Shown: positions 55,215 through 63,946 of the stretch, piece by piece
How the letters are laid out: each line of letters opens with the position of its first letter
How positions within the stretch are numbered: position 1 is the first letter of the stretch
NCBI RefSeq assembly: GCF_022489065.1
Contig: NZ_JAKVTW010000017.1
Coordinates: forward strand, 42,095 to 106,094
From: Vreelandella neptunia
GTDB taxonomy: Bacteria; Pseudomonadota; Gammaproteobacteria; Pseudomonadales; Halomonadaceae
Length of the DNA stretch: 64,000 nt
Reading direction: 5' to 3'
Notes under the pieces: generated by a model
What the model was told of the DNA's origin: nothing
Seen by the model: only the letters and a program-made list of their open reading frames with translations
Database searches by the model: none
Translations under genes and position numbers: made by a program

Positions 55215-56525
55215 CTAAATACTCACTATTTTTAAATTACTTCCACTATACACACCACGAGTATCAATAATTAATTGAGCCCTTTCTAAAATCAATTCAT
55301 AATCAAAAATATCATGATCGCAAACAATAACTACAGCACTATAATTAACTAGGCACTGATAGTCTAAAGAAATACCTTTTAACCTTGTGTAAGGGTGAAT
55401 GGACAAATTAACCTCATCAACATGGGGATCACAATAATCTATGCATAGGCCATACTTCATTAAAAGTGTTAAAATTTTAAGTGAAGGAGACTCTCTTACA
55501 TCAGATACATTTTTTTTATATGCCATGCCTAATAACAATATCTTTGCGTCATTGAGGACTTCTCCCCTTATATTTAAGGAGTGAATTATTTTATTTACTA
55601 TCCACGTTGGCATTCTATCATTTACTTCACAAGCAGCATCTACTATACGAGAAGTACAATCAAACTCTTTTGACTTCCAAATAAGATAAAATGGGTCGAC
55701 AGGAATGCAATGTCCCCCTAAACCAGGTCCAGGTTTAAATGCAACAAAACCAAAAGGCTTTGTAGCTGCTGCTTTTATTACTTCATGAATATCAATATCC
55801 ATGAAATCAGCAAGTATCTTCATTTCATTCACTAATCCAATATTTACAGATCTATATACATTCTCTAATAATTTTGCCATTTCTGCAGTCTTTGGAGAGC
55901 TAACAGTAATAACTTTTTCAATTACAGTTTCATATAACGCCACGCCTACTTCAAGGCAGTTTAGAGTAACTCCACTGCACAGTTTTGGAATTGTAGAAGT
56001 TGAAAATTGTAAATTACCAGGATCTTCTCTTTCAGGGCTATAACATAAGAAAAAATCCTCTCCAATTTTGAAACCTTTCATCTCTAGTTTTGTTTGGATC
56101 AATTCTTCAGTAGTACCGGGATATGAAGTGCTCTCCAGCACTATAAGCTGACCAGCTTTCAAGTAAGGCAGTATGGTATTAACGACTTCAACAATGTATG
56201 AAGTATCGGGATTTTTATTTTTATCTATTGGTGTAGGTACACATAATATCAATACATCTAAAGAATGCGTCAATTCAAAATCGCAAGTAGCAAAAAAATT
56301 TTTATTTTTAGCATCTAAAAACTTTTCGTTTTCTATATTTGAAAGATAACTTACTCCTTCATTTATTTTCATAATACGATCTGGATTGACATCAAACCCA
56401 ATTACTCCATACCCTCTTTCTAAGAAAGTAAAAGATAGTGGTATTCCTACATAGCCTAAGCCAAAAACCCCAATATAAGCATTTTTTAATTCTATTTTTT
56501 TCATCAAGTTCATCAAAAGAGACAT
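55215..56525 (-). CDS. Nucleotide-sugar (UDP-GlcNAc-type) 6-dehydrogenase
   Basis: A 436-residue NAD-dependent dehydrogenase of the UDP-glucose/UDP-ManNAc/UDP-GlcNAc group, the length of Pseudomonas WbpA. The Rossmann motif is VFGLGYVGIPL at about 19-29. The catalytic cysteine is in GLGGHCIPVDP near residue 273, and LLGMAYKKNVSDVRESP marks the C-terminal UDP-binding domain. It oxidises the sugar C6 to a carboxylate, giving a UDP-uronic acid. Its place after a glycosyltransferase gene suggests it supplies an acidic sugar donor for decorating the cluster product. The exact sugar is not determined. Confidence 0.88.
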   Translation of the reverse strand: MSLLMNLMKKIELKNAYIGVFGLGYVGIPLSFTFLERGYGVIGFDVNPDRIMKINEGVSYLSNIENEKFLDAKNKNFFATCDFELTHSLDVLILCVPTPIDKNKNPDTSYIVEVVNTILPYLKAGQLIVLESTSYPGTTEELIQTKLEMKGFKIGEDFFLCYSPEREDPGNLQFSTSTIPKLCSGVTLNCLEVGVALYETVIEKVITVSSPKTAEMAKLLENVYRSVNIGLVNEMKILADFMDIDIHEVIKAAATKPFGFVAFKPGPGLGGHCIPVDPFYLIWKSKEFDCTSRIVDAACEVNDRMPTWIVNKIIHSLNIRGEVLNDAKILLLGMAYKKNVSDVRESPSLKILTLLMKYGLCIDYCDPHVDEVNLSIHPYTRLKGISLDYQCLVNYSAVVIVCDHDIFDYELILERAQLIIDTRGVYSGSNLKIVSI

Positions 56526-56543
56526 AAAAACCTCAGCTTAAAA

Positions 56544-57356
56544 TTAATTATCAACAATCCATCTAGCACAATCGTCTGCCCAATAAAGACATTCATGCTG
56601 AGCAAGTCCTAAAGCGTGCCCCCCTTTTTGATAAATATGTAACTCATAAGGTATGCTTTTTTTTAATAATTCCCTTGCATATAATATTGTATTATCCACA
56701 GTAACCTCTTGATCTTCAGCTGTATGCCATAAAAAACTTCTCGGGTTATTTTCATTTATATAATTTATTGGACTAAATGCTTCTTGATATTCATATAAAT
56801 CACTATAATCACCTAAAAAATTTTTTCTGGTTTCATTGTGAGCAATAGGGTTGAGAAGGGATAAAACACCATAGCAAAGCACGCAAAAGTTTGGTTTGAT
56901 ATCTAAATTGGTGTATTGATCAACACCATGCTGCTTTAAAATATCATTACCAGCACCTGTACTCATTATTCCGGCTAAATGAGCACCTGCAGAGGTTCCT
57001 ATTAAACCAATTTTTTGGGGATCAATTTTAAACTCTTTACATTTTGAGCTAACGTAATTGTATGCGCTATAGCCATCTACACATATTGATTTAAAATCAT
57101 ACCCCTTGCTTCCAAGTCTAAATTTTAAGACAAATACTGTAAAACCTTTACTAGCAAACCAAACTCCGTACTCCTTACCTGATTTTTCTGATAAAAAAGA
57201 ATATGCACCTCCAGGAAAAGCGAGTATTGAATAGCCATTGCGTATTTTTTTTTCTGGAAAATAGATATCAATATAAACTCCCTCATCCACATTACAGTCA
57301 ATATTTTTAGAAAAAGGAACTATCTCTGTGTAAATATTAATTTTCTCAGTGATCAT
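56544..57356 (-). CDS. Alpha/beta hydrolase (acetyl-esterase-like)
   Basis: A 270-residue alpha/beta hydrolase of the BD-FAE or lipase-like group. The oxyanion block AFPGGAYS is near residue 47-54, the nucleophile is S122 in GTSAG, and the acid and histidine are likely in TAEDQEV and KGGHALGLA near the C-terminus. There is no signal peptide. The ATG at 57356 is chosen over a GTG two codons upstream because AGAGG fits its spacing. It overlaps the end of the glycosyltransferase gene by 11 bp. It may remove or transfer an acyl group, or release a product from a carrier; the substrate is unknown. Confidence 0.82.
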   Translation of the reverse strand: MITEKINIYTEIVPFSKNIDCNVDEGVYIDIYFPEKKIRNGYSILAFPGGAYSFLSEKSGKEYGVWFASKGFTVFVLKFRLGSKGYDFKSICVDGYSAYNYVSSKCKEFKIDPQKIGLIGTSAGAHLAGIMSTGAGNDILKQHGVDQYTNLDIKPNFCVLCYGVLSLLNPIAHNETRKNFLGDYSDLYEYQEAFSPINYINENNPRSFLWHTAEDQEVTVDNTILYARELLKKSIPYELHIYQKGGHALGLAQHECLYWADDCARWIVDN

Positions 57357-59373
57357 TTTCACTACCTCTGCTTGTAAAAATATCTACAACTTGTCCTCTA
57401 TCTTGGTCTATGACGTATTCTTCACTTCGCCATGCTTCTGCAGGGTCTATAGCTATTTTTTCTTTTAATAATGCACATTCAATGTCACCAACATCCTCAA
57501 GCAGCCATTTATATGCGTCCGGATCAACTCCAGAAAATTTAAAATATTCACCGAGTACTTTATTATAAAAAAACATAATATTATCAAATGACATCTCTAT
57601 GATTTTTTCGGCTATTTTTTCGGCTTTTTCTTCCCTTGCCTCATGTTCTGAGGAGATAATTTCTTTTTTAAAAGAATGATTCAATATATTTTTTTTGATT
57701 TCATTGAGGTTTTTTAAACCAACGAGGGGTAAGAAAACTAATTTCTCTATCTCTTCGCTTATAGACTGACTTGATAATATTGAAAAAAGAATTGAGTTTT
57801 TTAAAACCCAACGCAAAGGAAATAAAATACGCTCAGGAAAAGCTGTTTCTTTATAAAAATTGTCATCATATTTTTTAACTTCTTCTTCAATTTTAGTTTG
57901 AATACGTGTCATATGAAGATATAAACCACTAGCTCTTTCTAAGCTGCTAGAACGCGCATCACCATAAAATATATTTTGATTTTTATTGAAGTTACGTATC
58001 ATTTTTGCGAGTCGGTCTATCTCAGTTTCAGAATATTCTTTTGCATTAGCTAAAACAATCCTACATCCAACAGCTTTATGTATACGTCCTGATTGATAGT
58101 CAGTTCCAGTAACAACTTTTAATCCAGGTCGTGATAATTGATGTTGCCCACCTATAGAAAAACTCCAGCACCTAAAAGTTTTTAATGCATCGCTTGTATC
58201 AGGTAATATTGCTTCTTCAGGAAAAGAAAACATTGTATAAAGTGAACGTAAAAAAACATCATGACCTACTAATGTATGCCATTTCCATTTTTCGTTTCTT
58301 TCAATATAATTATTGTTCAGATAGACAAGCGAGCGATCATCTCCTGAAACCGTAGATTGTTCCAAAAGAAGCTGCCCATCTATATACAGTTTAGCTTTAT
58401 TACCTTCTTTATCTATAAGCACTATGTAAGATAATTTTTCATTAGTATGAATTGAAAAATTATCACGAGAAAAAATCGTATTAAAATATTTGATTCGATT
58501 TGATAATTTTAATTCTCCATAAGCTAAAGATCCGCAAAGAGGGAAATCAACCTTAATAAAAAGGCTTGGGTCTAAATTTGAAAAATCTTCGCTTAGAGGC
58601 ACGTAGTTGTTGAAGAATCTTACTGTACTTGTTATTTTGTATATAAGAAAAGGCATAACCCCATCTATATCGATGTTACTTTTAAGCTGAAAATCAATTT
58701 CTTTTAACACTCCTTCAGTATAAACTGTGTCACCATCGGTTACTGCTATTGAGCAATGTTGCAAACGACTCCAGTCATTATCAAGCTTGCACATATTGTA
58801 TATGGTGGAGATGCAAGCATCTACGCCATATCGAGCAGCATTACCACCCCCAGGCATAATCTGATTCACATAATAAATTCTTGCATCTGTAACTGTTTCA
58901 TTTATAACTGACTTAACTATTTCATCTGAACCGTCAGTGGAATTATTATCAACTGCTACGACAACGAGTCTTTTCATTTCATATTTTTGATTAAGAATCG
59001 ATTTTAATGTTGCTCTAATATGAGGAGACTCGTCCATAAACTTTATTACTACAAATGTATCTCTTTTCTCACTTATTAAAGCTTTGTAATCATTTAGCGT
59101 TATTACTTGGTCATTTCCATAGTAACCAACTCTATTTTCCAAATGTCTTTCAACTATTTTTTTTTGTAACCGTACATAGTCGATATTGGCATTATTGCTT
59201 TGATCATTATAGTCACTTCTTTTTTTAAGCACCTGCTGAGCAAGCTCAACTTGTTTTATATCAATGTCATTTACTTCAGAGGTAAACATCAAACTCAGTG
59301 AATCGCTTTTAATTATCTCTGAGGGTGATCTCTCTCTGTTCTTGAGACATGAAGCTAAGTATTGATTAATCAT
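57346..59373 (-). CDS. Large family-2 glycosyltransferase
   Basis: A 675-residue protein. Residues 105-330 or so form a GT-A fold with the nucleotide-binding DNNSTDGSD at 142-150 and a metal-binding TDGD at 212-215. The roughly 100 residues before it and the long C-terminal part (about 400-675) match nothing I recognise; the tail is rich in charged, probably helical segments (HEAREEKAEKIAEKIIEM). No membrane helix is evident, so it is probably cytosolic. Its start overlaps the aminotransferase stop by one base. Likely role: attaching a sugar, perhaps the uronic acid made by the adjacent dehydrogenase, to the pathway product. Confidence 0.75.
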   Translation of the reverse strand: MINQYLASCLKNRERSPSEIIKSDSLSLMFTSEVNDIDIKQVELAQQVLKKRSDYNDQSNNANIDYVRLQKKIVERHLENRVGYYGNDQVITLNDYKALISEKRDTFVVIKFMDESPHIRATLKSILNQKYEMKRLVVVAVDNNSTDGSDEIVKSVINETVTDARIYYVNQIMPGGGNAARYGVDACISTIYNMCKLDNDWSRLQHCSIAVTDGDTVYTEGVLKEIDFQLKSNIDIDGVMPFLIYKITSTVRFFNNYVPLSEDFSNLDPSLFIKVDFPLCGSLAYGELKLSNRIKYFNTIFSRDNFSIHTNEKLSYIVLIDKEGNKAKLYIDGQLLLEQSTVSGDDRSLVYLNNNYIERNEKWKWHTLVGHDVFLRSLYTMFSFPEEAILPDTSDALKTFRCWSFSIGGQHQLSRPGLKVVTGTDYQSGRIHKAVGCRIVLANAKEYSETEIDRLAKMIRNFNKNQNIFYGDARSSSLERASGLYLHMTRIQTKIEEEVKKYDDNFYKETAFPERILFPLRWVLKNSILFSILSSQSISEEIEKLVFLPLVGLKNLNEIKKNILNHSFKKEIISSEHEAREEKAEKIAEKIIEMSFDNIMFFYNKVLGEYFKFSGVDPDAYKWLLEDVGDIECALLKEKIAIDPAEAWRSEEYVIDQDRGQVVDIFTSRGSENDH

Positions 59374-60467
59374 TATATATTCACCTTTTTAATCGCTAAA
59401 CAAATTTCTTTACAAGCATACTCTAACTGTGACGGAGGGTAGAAAGTAAACCCTAACCTTAAACAATTAGAAAAATTTTTATTCAATGAGAATTGACTAC
59501 CATTAATAATATCTACTGATTTTTCTATTAGATTTTCTCTAATTTTATCTATACTAATTTCGCTGTCTATCTCTAACCAAGCAAAGAAGCCTCCTGTTGG
59601 TGGGTAGAATTTTACATGTATAGGTAAATTTTTTGAAAAAACATCGATTAACCTCTCCCTTCGCTCATCATAAAAATAATTAAGTTTTTTGCATATTGAA
59701 TCAACCTTCCCTGTTTCCAACATATTTGATAGAATCAAAGACATTAATGGTGATACACCTCCACCACTAATCAATACACCGCATTTAACTAAGTCAGAGA
59801 TATTTTGGTCACTCGCATTTATCCAACCTAATCTGAAACCAGGGCCCAATATCTTAGAAAATGAACCAATTGAGAAAATACGTTGTTCATGGCCGGTATA
59901 CATACTTTGAGGTTGAGGATCTCCAACAAATCGGTATACCTCATCTGAAGCTACATAAAAATCAAATTTATCTGCCAGCATTTTTAATTTATTTATTGTT
60001 TTTTTATTTGCTGTTATACCTGTAGGGTTATGATTAAAAGGGATGGTATAAACTAAATCAATTTTCCTTTTTTTACATATTTTTTCTATCTCACCAACAT
60101 CTATACCACCATCAGTTAAGCCTACAGTTATAATATTCAAATCCCAGTCTTTGAATATTTCTAGTGCAAAAAAATACGTTGGATCTTCTATAATTATAGT
60201 CCCACCTTTTGGAACCATCATTTTCAATATAAGTTCTAGCGCATGTGAAGCTCCATTGGTAATCAGAATATCTTTATAGAGCACTTCCATTTTTGTTTTA
60301 TTTGTCAACCATTTAGCTATTTCAACTCTTAAGCGATACAATCCTTCTTCTGGTGCATATTGAAATGCCTCATTATTTGAATGATTTATTACTTTCAATG
60401 CGGAACATTTAACTTCTTCTGAAGAAAATAAGCAATTTTCTGTCTGTCCTATTCCTAAATCAATCAT
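59373..60467 (-). CDS. PLP-dependent aminotransferase (fold type I)
   Basis: A 364-residue class I/II aminotransferase. K205 in GSFSKILGPGFRLGW is the Schiff-base lysine. FNHNPTG at about 144-150 and DEVYRF at about 175-180 supply the conserved Asn, Asp and Tyr, and the Arg of LRLGF near the C-terminus should bind the substrate carboxylate. It most resembles the 2-aminoadipate/aromatic-type aminotransferases (MocR-like catalytic domain without the HTH). A GGAG site precedes the ATG. In context it could convert the 2-oxo acid made by the FMN dehydrogenase into an amino acid, or the reverse. Confidence 0.85.
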   Translation of the reverse strand: MIDLGIGQTENCLFSSEEVKCSALKVINHSNNEAFQYAPEEGLYRLRVEIAKWLTNKTKMEVLYKDILITNGASHALELILKMMVPKGGTIIIEDPTYFFALEIFKDWDLNIITVGLTDGGIDVGEIEKICKKRKIDLVYTIPFNHNPTGITANKKTINKLKMLADKFDFYVASDEVYRFVGDPQPQSMYTGHEQRIFSIGSFSKILGPGFRLGWINASDQNISDLVKCGVLISGGGVSPLMSLILSNMLETGKVDSICKKLNYFYDERRERLIDVFSKNLPIHVKFYPPTGGFFAWLEIDSEISIDKIRENLIEKSVDIINGSQFSLNKNFSNCLRLGFTFYPPSQLEYACKEICLAIKKVNI

Positions 60468-60477
60468 TTATACGCTC

Positions 60478-61110
60478 CTAACCAAGCAAACCAAAAAACA
60501 AACCGATAATAATAAGTAAAAAACCACTAATAAAACCTATTTTTTTGCTGATTTCATCGCTAATTCCTTTAGATCTTATTTTTTCGGCCACAACTATATA
60601 AACCATGAAAGCCATCAATCCTGCTAGCATGCCAAGTATATATAACACTACGATTTGAAACACTAATCCATTTTCTTTATTTATAAACTGTGGAAGTATA
60701 GCTATGTAAACTAACAAAGCTTTTGGGTTAGATATATTTATAATAAAACCTTTAATATATGCATCTGAAGGTTTTATTTTCTGAATTTCATTATGGTGGT
60801 TATGTTTTTTTATATTTGAAAATTTTATTGATTTTTTTATATCTTTAATACCAAGCCATATTAAGTACAAAGCTCCCAAATATTTTATTGCCATGAAAAC
60901 CATTGCATTATTTACTATCAAGAGTCCCAGTCCCGCAGCAGATAGGCCAAAATATACTGTTTCAGCTGTTAATACTCCTGCAGTAGTAAATAAACCCAAA
61001 TACCTTCCACTTGTTAATACTACTACTAAAACTAATAAAGTTGCGGGGCCTGGTATAATGTAAGCAGTGAAGTCGGTCACAAAATATAACAACAGCTTTT
61101 CTATTTCCAT
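60478..61110 (-). CDS. LysE/RhtB-family exporter
   Basis: A 210-residue inner-membrane protein with about six hydrophobic helices. The family motif FVTDFTAYIIPGPATLLV lies at the N-terminus, and NISNPKALLVYIAILPQF in the middle is typical. LysE/RhtB proteins expel amino acids, including basic ones, and some homoserine lactones. Placed inside this operon it most probably exports the pathway product or an intermediate, possibly a guanidino amino acid. It sits 10 nt before the aminotransferase gene and 6 nt after the FMN dehydrogenase gene. Confidence 0.88.
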   Translation of the reverse strand: MEIEKLLLYFVTDFTAYIIPGPATLLVLVVVLTSGRYLGLFTTAGVLTAETVYFGLSAAGLGLLIVNNAMVFMAIKYLGALYLIWLGIKDIKKSIKFSNIKKHNHHNEIQKIKPSDAYIKGFIINISNPKALLVYIAILPQFINKENGLVFQIVVLYILGMLAGLMAFMVYIVVAEKIRSKGISDEISKKIGFISGFLLIIIGLFFGLLG

Positions 61111-61116
61111 GCTAAA

Positions 61117-62232
61117 TCAACCTTTAAATATGAAATCAAATAAATTACTTTCTTCATTATAACCAGCTAGCATAAGAGTATCTTTATATTCATCAATAAA
61201 TATGTCTAATATATTTTTAACCCCTCTTTCGCCCATTGAGGCAAGTCCATAAATTGCTGGTCGTCCAATAAATACCATTTGTGCGCCTAAACATTTTGCT
61301 TTAAATATATCTTCGCCTCTTCGTATACCTCCATCAATCATTACAGGTATTTTTAAAGATTCAGATATTTCTTTGACTACATCAATTGGTGATATACAGC
61401 TGTCTAATTGTCTACCACCATGATTTGAAACTATTATTGCGTCTACACCAATGCTCTCACAGTCGATAGCTTCTTCTTTATCTATTATTCCTTTTACTAT
61501 AAGATTGTAGGGCCAAATATCTCTTAATTTTTTTAAATCTACCATATCAAAATCGGCATTCATGCTTCTATTAAGCAGTTTTGCTTGTAGTGAAGAATTT
61601 TTAGTATCAATATAATCTTCAATATTAACTAATTTTGGCCTTGGTTTGAAAATATGATTTTTAACATAGCTGGGTTTGCACAGAATTTCGTAAATATTTT
61701 TGTGTGATAACTTAAAAGGCAGCTTAAAACCATTATATAAATCTCTTTCTCTCTTCCCAGAAATAGGTACATCTACTGTAATTACTAAGTTTTTACATCC
61801 AACACTTATCAGTTTTTCTAATAAATTTTTAGTTATTTTTTCATTCATGGCATACAGTTGAAACCATAAATATTTTTCTTCAGTTATTTTAATGACATCT
61901 TCTATTCTATTATTTGATGCTGTAGATAAAATAAATGGGATTTCTTTTATTTTAGCGGCTTTTGCTAAAATAATATCAGCATTAGGATAAAAAACACCTG
62001 CCAAACCAATTGGCGATAACCCTAAAGGAACTTGATACTCAGCACCTAACAGGGATACGACTTTATTATTATTTTTTACATTTAAATTTTTTGGTTTTAA
62101 TTTAATTTTTTTTATACTCAAAATATTATTACCGACACATATTTCATCGCATGCTCCACCTTCTAAATAATCAAAAACAAATTTAGGTAATTTCTTCTGC
62201 GCACTCCTACGATAGTGTTCGATATTGTGCAT
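61117..62232 (-). CDS. FMN-dependent 2-hydroxyacid dehydrogenase/oxidase
   Basis: A 371-residue member of the glycolate oxidase/lactate/mandelate dehydrogenase family. H271 and R274 in SNHGGRQLD are the catalytic base and substrate-binding arginine. K247 and DGGIRRGEDI contact FMN, and WFQLY near 123-127 supplies the conserved tyrosine. VDVPISGKRERDLYNGF resembles mandelate dehydrogenase. It oxidises an (S)-2-hydroxy acid to the 2-oxo acid. Start and preceding stop overlap by one base (TAATG). In the pathway it would pair naturally with the aminotransferase to make or reshape an amino acid. Confidence 0.86.
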   Translation of the reverse strand: MHNIEHYRRSAQKKLPKFVFDYLEGGACDEICVGNNILSIKKIKLKPKNLNVKNNNKVVSLLGAEYQVPLGLSPIGLAGVFYPNADIILAKAAKIKEIPFILSTASNNRIEDVIKITEEKYLWFQLYAMNEKITKNLLEKLISVGCKNLVITVDVPISGKRERDLYNGFKLPFKLSHKNIYEILCKPSYVKNHIFKPRPKLVNIEDYIDTKNSSLQAKLLNRSMNADFDMVDLKKLRDIWPYNLIVKGIIDKEEAIDCESIGVDAIIVSNHGGRQLDSCISPIDVVKEISESLKIPVMIDGGIRRGEDIFKAKCLGAQMVFIGRPAIYGLASMGERGVKNILDIFIDEYKDTLMLAGYNEESNLFDFIFKG

Positions 62233-62705
62233 TAATCAACTCCTTTATATACAACCCCATTAACGAATAAATATTGACTTCCTGATGCACTAATTATTCC
62301 TGTTGCATGTACTTCAGGTATCAGCGAAGTGAAGAGTGCTGTGATCCATCTACTTCCAATCTTTTCAATATCTAAATCGCTATTTAATATTTTATCCGTA
62401 CATTCGGGTATTGGAGCGGCGACGTAACAGCTATTTAATAGAATATCCATATTAGAAGTTAAAATATGAAATCCATCATGAAGAGCATCTTTAGAACCGC
62501 ACATCCATTTGAGCATCGCTTCTGTTTTAAATTTTCCAATATTATATTTTTTAGCTATAGGCAATTGATACACAGGCAAACCATTTATATGATCGGTTAT
62601 TATTAACCCCACCCCATAAAAATCGTTCTTATTCTCAACCCTTATATTACTCATCAAAGTAGAAAGTTTTTCAAAGACCGTTTTATCTTTATCATAATTA
62701 ATCAT
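62232..62705 (-). CDS. Small protein resembling a degenerate DisA_N (diadenylate cyclase) domain
   Basis: A 157-residue protein with no signal peptide or membrane helix. By eye it follows the DisA_N layout: GVGLIITD as the opening strand, LHDGFHIL where cyclases have LHDGAVII, AAPIPE where they have the LPLSE strand, SRWITALFTS where they have the RHRAA helix, then IISASGSQYLFVNG like VSEETG-x-SV-x-NG. The catalytic DGA is DGF and the RHR is SRW, so activity is doubtful. It might be a nucleotide-binding or structural partner, or an enzyme recruited to the pathway. It lies between the amidinotransferase gene (15 nt upstream) and the FMN dehydrogenase gene (1-nt overlap). The family assignment is my own reading of the pattern. 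Confidence 0.5.
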   Translation of the reverse strand: MINYDKDKTVFEKLSTLMSNIRVENKNDFYGVGLIITDHINGLPVYQLPIAKKYNIGKFKTEAMLKWMCGSKDALHDGFHILTSNMDILLNSCYVAAPIPECTDKILNSDLDIEKIGSRWITALFTSLIPEVHATGIISASGSQYLFVNGVVYKGVD

Positions 62706-62720
62706 AATTAGCCTTTTTTA

Positions 62721-63878
62721 TTAAAACCTACCATGTCGGTTTGGAAAATAATCTTCCATTTCTCCTTCCCTTTCTATATCTACTGTTGCACAATGCAACC
62801 CACCACCAAAAGGTGCAACATCCCAAAATGGAACTGGCACAACATTAAATCCAAGTTTATCTAATTGCTCAATTTGCATTTTTTCAGATTCCTCGACTAC
62901 TATAGTATTTTGATCGATACTAAGTAGATTCATCGATAACCAGGGTGAGCAAAAACTCATTCGTGGTAACGTTTTATAAGTTTTGCTTGGTTTTTCAGCC
63001 TTTATAATTTGCCAATCATTTTTTTCGAAATATCTAATTAATTCTGGATCAGCTGTTCGTTCACCGCAATGTAGCACCATACCTGGCTTTAAAGGTACGA
63101 ATGTTGCATCTATATGTTGTGGGTAATAATTATCAAATGTTACTGCATGGACTCTGTGATCTTTAAAGTGATTTTTAATCCATTTATAGCCCAACTTATT
63201 TGTTACAAGCGAAAGCTGAACAAATAAATCTTTTCCGAATCTTGAGATATCCGCGGCATCAAATAATGGTTCTTCATCAGTTAAAATAAGGTCATTTTCT
63301 CTAACCTTTATTAGTTTTTCTTCATTACTTAATTTTTCATATTTTTCCCAAAAATTTTTATTAAACGATTCATCAGATAGTCTAGGTTTAGGAGCGGCCT
63401 CCCATTTCATTTTAGAGTCATTTTTGAAATAATTAATTATCAATGGTCTATAACATAAATATTCATGCCACCTGCTACGCTGGGACATGGTTGCCTCAAG
63501 AATCTCATTTCCAACTACAGCTAAAACATCTCGTGGAGGCATACATCCAAACATTGATTTCTGATTCCAATCAGGTGTACTAACCTCTTGTGCGAAGTCA
63601 AAATCTGAAGGCCTGTCAACTTTAACTCCTTTTTTTTCTAAAATTTTAACCAAGTTATCTAACTGTTCGTCTGCTGCATCAACTAATTCATCAGGAACCA
63701 ATCCATAAGATCCTTTTGGAAAACCTTCATTAGGCCAATCCCTTATGATAGCTGGTTCAGGTGCTTGAACCATTGTACCTTTTGCACGACCAACCATTAC
63801 TCTTCTAAGAGGATCCCACTCATTCCAGCTATTAACTTTTATTTTTTCAGCATCTGAATCTATAATTCCTGTTTTCAC
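62721..63878 (-). CDS. Glycine amidinotransferase family enzyme
   Basis: A 385-residue amidinotransferase close in length to mature AGAT. The catalytic triad is complete: D207 in PLFDAADI, H255 in QHIDATF and C363 in GGLHCATVD. The family transfers the amidino group of arginine to an amine: glycine in creatine synthesis, inosamine in streptomycin (StrB1), lysine in phaseolotoxin (AmtA), glycine in cylindrospermopsin (CyrA). Here it should create a guanidino group on an unknown amine. It starts at GTG with AAAGGAG at good spacing and is the first gene of the operon, downstream of the lux box. Confidence 0.9.
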   Translation of the reverse strand: MKTGIIDSDAEKIKVNSWNEWDPLRRVMVGRAKGTMVQAPEPAIIRDWPNEGFPKGSYGLVPDELVDAADEQLDNLVKILEKKGVKVDRPSDFDFAQEVSTPDWNQKSMFGCMPPRDVLAVVGNEILEATMSQRSRWHEYLCYRPLIINYFKNDSKMKWEAAPKPRLSDESFNKNFWEKYEKLSNEEKLIKVRENDLILTDEEPLFDAADISRFGKDLFVQLSLVTNKLGYKWIKNHFKDHRVHAVTFDNYYPQHIDATFVPLKPGMVLHCGERTADPELIRYFEKNDWQIIKAEKPSKTYKTLPRMSFCSPWLSMNLLSIDQNTIVVEESEKMQIEQLDKLGFNVVPVPFWDVAPFGGGLHCATVDIEREGEMEDYFPNRHGRF

Positions 63879-63932
63879 TATTCGACTCCTTTTAACAACG
63901 ATTAATTTTTTAATAGGTTAAGTTACTTTAAT

Positions 63933-63938
63933 AAAATA
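63933..63938 (-). promoter_or_regulatory. Candidate -10 element of the amidinotransferase operon
   Basis: TATTTT on the minus strand, about 35 bp from the centre of the lux box. LuxR-type promoters usually centre the box near -42, which puts the -10 at about this distance. A good -35 is absent, as expected for an activator-dependent promoter. Confidence 0.4.
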
Positions 63939-63946
63939 GTTCAACT

